A DNA stretch of 11,515 nt from Clostridiaceae bacterium UBA6085 (GTDB lineage Bacteria; Bacillota; Clostridia; Clostridiales; Clostridiaceae): the NCBI GenBank assembly GCA_002428605.1, contig DIXH01000085.1:39898-51412 (forward strand), given 5' to 3'. Shown here piece by piece: positions 7,601-11,515 of this stretch (positions within the stretch are counted from its first letter, which is position 1; every line of letters begins with the position of its first letter). Under the pieces are notes generated by a model. It did not search any database. It was given only the letters and a program-made list of their open reading frames with translations, and was not told where the DNA came from. The position numbers and the translations under genes were made by a program.

Positions 7601-7851
7601 GATCTCAACTGAGATTTGGTTAGTACTCCTGAAAACTGGATAAAAGGTTAATCAGCAAGCTGGCAGAAATTTAAATCTGCCAGCTTGCTTCATTTAGGTG
7701 ATGCGTAAATCAATTAAAGGGCGGGGTAATCAGGTCCCTTACTTTTCATTGAGAAGAAATGAAGGCTTAAGGAGGCTAATACATTACTATTTCCAATTTG
7801 TTAAGTACATTACCTATGAACATGGGTCTTATCCTCATTCACCTGTCGTGA
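7601..7851. other. Non-coding stretch between the cds operon and the MarR promoter
   Basis: Besides the 14-bp hairpin, it holds a short dyad ATCTCA/TGAGAT at 7602-7615 directly after the stop codon without a T-run, a weak AAGGG/CCCTT dyad near 7717-7740 followed by ACTTTTCATT, and TTCATT/AATGAA nearby. An AAGGAGG at about 7769 has no start codon at a usable distance. I see no gene in it on either strand. Confidence 0.5.
7654..7689 (+). terminator. 14-bp perfect hairpin after the liv-dha-cds operon
   Basis: AGCAAGCTGGCAGA (7654-7667) and TCTGCCAGCTTGCT (7676-7689) are perfectly complementary around an 8-nt AT loop. The hairpin lies about 50 nt after the last operon gene and before the MarR promoter. 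The tail (TCATTTAGG) is only moderately T-rich, so it may terminate weakly or act instead as a 3'-end stabiliser. Confidence 0.6.
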
Positions 7852-7880
7852 TTGACAGCTCCTGAGAATGGAATTAAAAT
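7852..7880 (+). promoter_or_regulatory. Sigma-A-type promoter of the marR-nmrA operon
   Basis: TTGACA (7852-7857) is a consensus -35 element and TAAAAT (7875-7880) a good -10 element, separated by 17 nt. Transcription would start near 7886-7888, inside the dyad that follows, and the marR ribosome binding site lies about 20 nt further on. Confidence 0.8.
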
Positions 7881-7898
7881 AGTTAGGTAGGCTAACTA
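7880..7898 (+). promoter_or_regulatory. Probable MarR operator over the transcription start
   Basis: TAGTTAGGTAGGCTAACTA is a perfect 7-bp inverted repeat with a 5-bp spacer. Length and layout fit a MarR dimer site, it starts in the last base of the -10 box and covers the expected start site, and it precedes a marR gene, so autorepression is the simple reading. The regulator assignment is inference. Confidence 0.7.
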
Positions 7899-7915
7899 AA
7901 TTGCAGGAGGGGAAA

Positions 7916-8338
7916 ATGGACATTGATGTCATAAAGAGCGCAGATATTATCGGTATGTTCTGTCGACTTAAAACAAATGTGAAACCTGGTATTCCGGTCA
8001 GGTCAAGTGAGATGGGTGTGCTGATCTATGTTAGTAAACAGAGTAGTGAGGTCACTCCACTCATGATCAGCAGATTCTTCAGGATCTCCAAACCTACGGT
8101 CAGCTCAATGGTAAACTCTCTGATAAAAAAGGGGTATTTGGATAAGAAATCATCAGAATCGGACAAGAGGAGCTATTCTCTCATTATTACTGACGAAGGC
8201 GACAGACTTGTGACATCTGCCTTTGATGACTATTTCAGGTCAATTGAGCTGCTTAAGGCAAAAATGGGTGGAGAAAAGTTCAACCATTTCATAGAGCTGA
8301 TGCAGATTGCCAATGGCGTATTATTGGAGGCTGATTAG
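7916..8338 (+). CDS. MarR-family transcriptional regulator
   Basis: A 140-residue winged-helix repressor. The start is ATG 7916, since AGGAGGGG (7905-7912) sits just before it; the TTG at 7901 lies upstream of this site. The recognition region is ITPLMISRFFRISKPTVSSMVNSL-like around residues 47-70 (seen as TPLMISRFF then KPTVSSMVNSLIKKGYL), followed by the wing with SESDKRSYSLIITDEG near 80-95. N- and C-terminal helices would form the dimer interface. The only cysteine is C16, near the N-terminus, a place where one-cysteine OhrR regulators carry their peroxide-sensing cysteine; overall similarity to OhrR is not obvious. It shares a transcript with the oxidoreductase gene, whose start codon abuts its stop, and probably controls both. 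Confidence 0.9.
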   Translation: MDIDVIKSADIIGMFCRLKTNVKPGIPVRSSEMGVLIYVSKQSSEVTPLMISRFFRISKPTVSSMVNSLIKKGYLDKKSSESDKRSYSLIITDEGDRLVTSAFDDYFRSIELLKAKMGGEKFNHFIELMQIANGVLLEAD

Positions 8339-9199
8339 ATGAAGATACTCGTTACAGGAGCATCTGGAAATGTAGGGCGTTATGTTGCTCTTGAACTGAT
8401 GAAAATGGGTGAAGAAGTCGTAGTTGCAGGAACGGATAAGGTGAGGCTTCAGAAGATGTTCGGTGATGCAGCGGACGCTGTGGTGCTTGATCTTACAAGG
8501 CCGGAAACATATGGAGATGCATTGATGAATGTTGACAGGATATTTCTTATGCGTCCGCCCCATCTTGGGAAACCTGAAGACCTGTACCCGTTCATAGATT
8601 TCCTTAAAGCTTATGACATAAGGCTGATCTCCTTCCTTTCACTCATGGGTGTGGAAAATAACACTATCCCCCCTCATCATAAGATCGAGAAGTACATTGA
8701 AGGATCGGGCATCCCTTATGCACATATCAGACCTGGATTCTTCATGCAGAACCTGTCGGGCGTTCATTCCACAGAAATCAGGGAAAATGATGAAATATTC
8801 ATTCCAGCAGGTAGGAGCAAGACAAGCTTCATAGATGCCGAAGATATAGGACTGGCAACAGCAAACGTACTGCATGAAGCGGAGAAATATAAGGATACTG
8901 CCCATACCATAACAGGACAGGAATCCCTGGATTATTTCCAGATTGCAGAAATACTCAGTCAGGTAACAAACAGAAAGATCAAGTATGCAAAGCCTGGCTT
9001 CCTAAAATACCGCAATCATTATATTGGCAAAAGAGGTTTGGATAAGAAATATGTTGATGTGACAGTCGCTCTTTATTTCATGACAAGGATGGGAACTGCC
9101 AAGAAAGTGACGAATGAGTTCCAAAGGCTAACAGGAAAGAAGCCTAGGACTTTCAAGGAGTTTGCAGAAGATAATATTGAGTCATTTACAAGAATATAG
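8339..9199 (+). CDS. NmrA-like NAD(P)-binding oxidoreductase (atypical SDR, QorB/azoreductase-like)
   Basis: A 286-residue protein with an N-terminal Rossmann motif VTGASGNVGRYVALEL (residues 5-20), a cofactor-phase acidic or basic loop after strand two (VAGTDKVRLQKMF), and the NmrA-type central segment FLSLMGVENN with HHKIEKYIEGSGIPYAHIRPGFFMQNL. A later FIDAEDIGLATANVL segment is also typical of this atypical SDR group. The classic YxxxK catalytic pair is replaced by H-x-K (HHKIEKY), as in other NmrA-like members, which act as quinone or azo reductases or as redox sensors. The ATG directly follows the marR stop, with TTGGAGG upstream, so the pair is translationally coupled. Under MarR control it likely answers an electrophile, quinone or antibiotic; the substrate is not visible. 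Confidence 0.87.
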   Translation: MKILVTGASGNVGRYVALELMKMGEEVVVAGTDKVRLQKMFGDAADAVVLDLTRPETYGDALMNVDRIFLMRPPHLGKPEDLYPFIDFLKAYDIRLISFLSLMGVENNTIPPHHKIEKYIEGSGIPYAHIRPGFFMQNLSGVHSTEIRENDEIFIPAGRSKTSFIDAEDIGLATANVLHEAEKYKDTAHTITGQESLDYFQIAEILSQVTNRKIKYAKPGFLKYRNHYIGKRGLDKKYVDVTVALYFMTRMGTAKKVTNEFQRLTGKKPRTFKEFAEDNIESFTRI

Positions 9200-9301
9200 A
9201 CGAATCTCCTTATAGAGGTAATGTAAGTGGATGATGGCTATACACAGCTTCGGCAAACTTAAACCTCTGGGAGGAATGCACATCTTTCAATAAAAATCTT
9301 T

Positions 9302-9367
9302 GAAAAAGTTGTAGTATATGTATTGGATATGAATACATCCAAGTTCTTTTTCGAGAGGTTCAAATAA
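9302..9367 (+). pseudogene. Possible remnant of a VOC/glyoxalase-fold protein N-terminus
   Basis: The frame reads EKVVVYVLDMNTSKFFFERF then K and stop. This pattern resembles the first strand and helix of vicinal-oxygen-chelate proteins (V-x-Y-V-x-D-M-x-x-S-x-x-F-Y). No start codon with a ribosome binding site precedes it and the frame stops at once, so if real it is a decayed fragment. The match is short and from memory, so chance is a serious alternative. Confidence 0.25.
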
Positions 9368-9407
9368 GTACGCTTCAATTATCTTTGTGAAGAAAGAAAA
9401 AGTAATT

Positions 9408-9441
9408 AAGGATTCCTTAGCGGTACTGAGGAGTCCTTTTT
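9408..9441 (+). terminator. Strong rho-independent terminator
   Basis: AAGGATTCCTTAG (9408-9420) pairs with CTGAGGAGTCCTT (9426-9438) over 13 bp, with two T-G wobbles and a 5-nt loop CGGTA, followed by TTTTT (9437-9441) and further T-rich sequence. It closes transcription from the marR-nmrA unit and insulates the toxin-antitoxin promoter that begins about 50 nt later. Confidence 0.88.
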
Positions 9442-9494
9442 ACTGTTTTGAAACATATTTACAGAAATGACTGTATAAAAAGCAAGAACCTCCA

Positions 9495-9522
9495 TTACAA
9501 CTATCATATGATAGTAGATAAT
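9495..9522 (+). promoter_or_regulatory. Putative toxin-antitoxin promoter
   Basis: TTACAA (9495-9500) and GATAAT (9517-9522) with a 16-nt spacer make a plausible sigma-A promoter about 18 nt before the toxin remnant start codon. The spacer is filled almost entirely by a perfect palindrome, which argues that this is a repressible promoter. The -35 element is only partly consensus. Confidence 0.5.
9500..9515 (+). promoter_or_regulatory. Perfect 16-bp palindrome, probable antitoxin operator
   Basis: ACTATCATATGATAGT is fully self-complementary without a spacer. Antitoxins of the MqsA/HigA group repress their own operons by HTH binding to palindromes in the promoter. The position between -35 and -10, just before a toxin-antitoxin unit, fits this role. 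Confidence 0.6.
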
Positions 9523-9540
9523 ACAAGTAGGGGGTGGGGT

Positions 9541-9654
9541 ATGAGTCAGAAGTTTCTTTCAAGCGAGAGCGATGTATTGGGATTCCTCAATGAGCTTAAT
9601 GGTGTAATAACCAATCATCGTACAACCTGCCAAGGTACTCATTTTCCGAGATAA
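9541..9654 (+). pseudogene. Truncated, probably frameshifted toxin gene (MqsR-like/Panacea-associated)
   Basis: The frame from ATG 9541 (AGGGGG at 9529-9534 upstream) codes only 37 residues. The first 24 (MSQKFLSSESDVLGFLNELN then GVIT) look like the N-terminus of small toxins that precede Panacea-type antitoxins, where a helix of the form xxVxxFLxELxxVI is common. The rest of this frame is unlike any toxin. In the +1 frame, bases 9611-9670 read PIIVQPAKVLIFRDKTIQL then stop; KVLIFRDK recalls the RDKN segment that follows this helix in such toxins, implying a frameshift near 9608-9612. Even so, the whole interval to the antitoxin start is 151 nt, too short for a toxin of about 100 residues, so most of the C-terminus is deleted. 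Family recall is from memory. Confidence 0.5.
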
Positions 9655-9691
9655 GACCATTCAATTATAGATAGGTCAAGGAGGTGCTGAC

Positions 9692-10729
9692 ATGAATAAC
9701 GATTATCTGATCAGAAAGCTTGATGCAGATTGCCCGATTTGTGAGAAAGTACACACATTGGAACTTAGAATGCGTCCTTCACAAGCTGTTGTGAAGGGTG
9801 AGAATGTTCAATATGAGGAAATGTACTACTCCTGTCCGTTAACAGATGAAGAGGAGAGAGAATACGTATCTGCTTCCCTTATGAATGAAAACCTACTGAG
9901 AGCAAGGGACTCATATCGCATGAGGAGGGGCTTGCTGACTTCTTCCGAGATTGCTTCGATTAGAAGCTTGTATGGTATGTCACAAAGCGATCTCTCAGCT
10001 CTTCTTGGTTGGGGTGAGGTGACAGTCACAAGGTATGAGTCTAAGCTTATACAAGATGAGACATATGACGTAATGATGAGAATGGCATGTGAGAATCCGC
10101 TCTTTGCTTTGGAAAGGCTTGAGAAAAATAGGTCCCGGTTCACAGATGAGAAATATAAGAAAATCAGAAACAATATAAAAAGAAGTATTGAAGAGGAAGG
10201 ACCCGAATATTTCATCAGGCAAACTATGTTAAGCCTTTATTCAAAATATGATCAAGATAATGAGGTTAATGGTGGAAGTCAGCTTGACATAGATAAGGTC
10301 ATAAACGTAATTGGTTATTTCGCAGGTTTTGTAAAGAATCCAAATACTGTGAAGCTAATGTCTTTATTATGGTATGCAGACATGCTTAACTTTTCCAGGT
10401 TCGGCAGATCGATGATGGGTTTAGTATATGTCAGGAATGAACCGGGAGCATTGCCGATAGGTTATAGGGAAATCATGTCACTTCCATCTGTTGATGCGGA
10501 GGAGAAATTGGTGTGTGGTGAGGTTGGGTACATAATCACGTCTAAGCGCGAAGTGAAGATTTCTTCTTTTACTCTGGAGGAACTTGGAGTCCTCGAAACT
10601 GTTTCAAGGATATTCAAGGATTCCGATACCAAGGATTTATTAGACAGGCTCTCAGGTGAGAAAGCCTTTCTGAATTCTGCCCAGGATGAAATAATTCAAT
10701 ATAGTCTTGAGAATCGAGTCAATTTGTAG
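9692..10729 (+). CDS. Panacea-domain (DUF4065) type II antitoxin with zinc-finger-like and HTH parts
   Basis: A 345-residue protein with AAGGAGGT just upstream of ATG 9692. The first 50 residues hold CPIC (15-18) and YYSC (46-49), a partial MqsA-like zinc-binding region. Residues about 80-130 form an XRE-type HTH (TSSEIASIRSLYGMSQSDLSALLGWGEVTVTRYES), the usual autoregulatory module. From about 200 to the end lies a Panacea/SocA-like domain: IDKVINVIGYFAG, LMSLLWYADMLNFSRFGRSMMGLVYVRNEPGALP. Panacea domains act as chaperone-like parts that block diverse toxins. Here the adjacent toxin is a stub, so the antitoxin is an orphan that may protect against other toxins or just repress its own promoter. 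The gene is intact and of normal length. More AT-rich than the liv operon, it may be acquired DNA. Confidence 0.85.
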   Translation: MNNDYLIRKLDADCPICEKVHTLELRMRPSQAVVKGENVQYEEMYYSCPLTDEEEREYVSASLMNENLLRARDSYRMRRGLLTSSEIASIRSLYGMSQSDLSALLGWGEVTVTRYESKLIQDETYDVMMRMACENPLFALERLEKNRSRFTDEKYKKIRNNIKRSIEEEGPEYFIRQTMLSLYSKYDQDNEVNGGSQLDIDKVINVIGYFAGFVKNPNTVKLMSLLWYADMLNFSRFGRSMMGLVYVRNEPGALPIGYREIMSLPSVDAEEKLVCGEVGYIITSKREVKISSFTLEELGVLETVSRIFKDSDTKDLLDRLSGEKAFLNSAQDEIIQYSLENRVNL

Positions 10730-11010
10730 ATATAACTATTTTGATCTGTATTTTTTAAAGTTGCGCAGCATTTGCGGACTATTGACCCGATTTTATAATG
10801 TTTTTGGTCATGTATGTAAAGGTATGAAGCTAAGTTGTTTTTATAACAGATCTATGTCAGATGCGCAATTAATTAAGGTTTGGAGATATGAAACAATGTA
10901 ACCATTATTTAATAGTGCAATAGGATACAATTTAAAAATGAATTCACAATATCATTCGAATCGGTAAAAATCGTACACAATAAATAGTTACATATCCTAA
11001 CAATGTACTG
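10730..11010. other. AT-rich non-coding stretch
   Basis: No credible gene, RNA or terminator is seen here. A frame of about 60 codons with a non-ATG start overlapping the antitoxin end has no ribosome binding site and a composition typical of chance. A separated inverted repeat TAGGATA (10921-10927) and TATCCTA (10993-10999) flanks part of it and GTTACA recurs at 10987 and 11020; these may belong to the control region of the XRE gene. Confidence 0.45.
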
Positions 11011-11039
11011 TTGCAAAACGTTACAATAACGCGTAAACT
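11011..11039 (+). promoter_or_regulatory. Putative promoter and operator of the XRE repressor gene
   Basis: TTGCAA (11011-11016) and TAAACT (11034-11039) are spaced by 17 nt. Between them lies the dyad CGTTA-CAA-TAACG (11019-11031), a candidate half of an autorepressor site. The start site would be near 11046, about 40 nt before the start codon. Confidence 0.45.
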
Positions 11040-11086
11040 ATTGGTGTAAGGATAAGTAATAAAGGATTATAGAAAGGAGAATCATT

Positions 11087-11407
11087 ATGAATGTGTTAGC
11101 AGATCGTTTAAAAGCATGTAGAAATAAACTGCACCTCTCACAGGAGTATGTTGCAAATTACATGTCTATGAACAGAGCAACTATAACGCAAATAGAACTT
11201 GGAAAAAGAAAGGTTACAGCAGAAGAACTCGCAAAATTTAGTGTTTTGTTTGGCATTTCAGCAGATGCCCTTCTTCTTGGTGAAAACATTGCAATGCCAG
11301 AGACTATGTTTGCCAGAAGTTTTAGTGAACTCGATGAAAAAGATCAAGATGAAATAATGAGTTTGATGCAGTTCAAAAAGCTTATGAAAGAGCAAAGACG
11401 CAAATAA
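11087..11407 (+). CDS. XRE-family (ImmR-like) HTH repressor
   Basis: A 106-residue protein with AAAGGAGA (11073-11080) in front of ATG 11087. Residues about 5-63 form a complete XRE/Cro-CI HTH: LKACRNKLHLSQEYVANYMSMNRATITQIELGKRKVTAEEL, then LFGISADALL. The remaining 40 residues are acidic then basic, and may dimerise the protein or serve as protease target. Its stop overlaps the next gene start by one base (TAATG). Such repressor-plus-ImmA pairs keep integrative elements and prophages silent until the peptidase cleaves the repressor on DNA damage or cell-cell signals. The gene is far more AT-rich than the liv operon and uses AGA and CGT as well as AGG, which suggests recent transfer. Confidence 0.85.
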   Translation: MNVLADRLKACRNKLHLSQEYVANYMSMNRATITQIELGKRKVTAEELAKFSVLFGISADALLLGENIAMPETMFARSFSELDEKDQDEIMSLMQFKKLMKEQRRK

Positions 11408-11515
11408 TGAGTGATTTCTGTGGCACTGCAAGAACTATAGATAATGCTGAACAACTGGCGGAACTATATCTTCAGCATTATTTTAAAGGAAATGAAATCA
11501 ACTATCCTATTAATC
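11407..11515 (+). CDS. 5' end of a probable ImmA/IrrE-type peptidase gene (runs off the window)
   Basis: ATG 11407 overlaps the XRE stop and the frame stays open to the window end, giving 36 residues. They include IDNAEQLAELYLQHYF followed by NEINYPIN, which fits the N-terminal helix and the FPID/YPIN-like segment of ImmA/IrrE (COG2856) metallopeptidases. The catalytic HExxH would lie beyond the window, so the family call rests on the short N-terminus and on the overlapping XRE gene. Confidence 0.6.
   Translation, partial: MSDFCGTARTIDNAEQLAELYLQHYFKGNEINYPIN

Larger units (their letters stand above)
9200..9540. other. Intergenic region between the oxidoreductase and the toxin remnant
   Basis: It holds the possible glyoxalase-like fragment, the strong terminator, and the promoter and palindrome of the toxin-antitoxin unit. 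The first 90 nt contain only a tiny CCTC-TGG-GAGG dyad near 9264. No intact gene is seen on either strand. Confidence 0.5.

Noticed and set aside
7602..7615. Small dyad ATCTCA/TGAGAT right after the last operon stop codon as a terminator
   Set aside because: The stem is only 5-6 bp, the loop is 2-4 nt and no T-run follows.
9448..9540. N-terminal extension of the toxin remnant from TTG 9448
   Set aside because: The extension would begin just after the terminator T-run and lie upstream of the promoter -35 box at 9495; ATG 9541 has the ribosome binding site.
10707..10901. Plus-strand frame of 64 codons after the antitoxin
   Set aside because: It begins inside the antitoxin gene at a non-ATG codon, has no ribosome binding site, and its cysteine- and phenylalanine-rich product looks like translated AT-rich spacer.
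10921..10999. TAGGATA/TATCCTA inverted repeat as insertion-element ends
   Set aside because: Seven base pairs around 65 nt of AT-rich DNA without a transposase or target duplication is expected by chance.
1..11515. tRNA, rRNA, CRISPR arrays and transposases
   Set aside because: Reading both strands I saw no cloverleaf-like sequence, no regularly spaced repeats and no transposase or integrase motifs within the window.

Overview
The window looks like a chromosomal segment of a Gram-positive anaerobe, most likely a member of the Clostridia. Ribosome binding sites are strong and purine-rich, genes are packed in operons, arginine is coded mostly by AGG and isoleucine often by ATA, and the gene content (Liv-type amino-acid importer, DhaK/DhaL, a PrdR-like regulator with a cysteine-bearing sensor domain, cysteine-desulfidase-like protein) suits an amino-acid-fermenting Firmicute. 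The species cannot be named from the sequence.

Region 1 (1-7600) is one long plus-strand operon entered from upstream: livH (3' end only), livM, livG, livF, dhaK, dhaL, a transcription regulator and a CdsB/UPF0597-type L-cysteine desulfidase-like gene. Gaps are 24 nt or less and livM/livG and livG/livF overlap. The first four genes make the membrane and ATPase parts of a branched-chain or polar amino-acid ABC importer; the periplasmic-type binding protein is not in view. DhaK and DhaL keep all catalytic residues, but no DhaM phosphodonor is present. The regulator resembles a sigma-54 activator but has lost the Walker A lysine and the GAFTGA loop, so it probably acts on ordinary promoters. The last enzyme carries four cysteines spaced as in archaeal L-cysteine desulfidase, suggesting that the imported substrate may be cysteine or a related amino acid (inference). 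A perfect 14-bp hairpin at 7654-7689 closes the region.

Region 2 (7850-9440) is a small self-regulated unit: a consensus-like promoter with a 7-bp dyad over the start site, a MarR-family repressor with one cysteine, and an NmrA-type NAD(P)-binding oxidoreductase that follows with no gap. A short possible glyoxalase-fold remnant and a strong rho-independent terminator (9408-9441) follow.

Region 3 (9495-10729) is a damaged toxin-antitoxin locus: a promoter with a perfect 16-bp palindrome, a toxin gene reduced to its N-terminal stub and apparently frameshifted, and an intact antitoxin with zinc-finger-like, HTH and Panacea (DUF4065) parts.

Region 4 (10730-11515) is AT-rich. After about 360 nt of non-coding DNA comes an XRE repressor overlapping by 1 nt a gene that runs off the window and is probably an ImmA/IrrE-type peptidase. 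This pair is typical of integrative elements and prophages, so the right end may be the edge of one.
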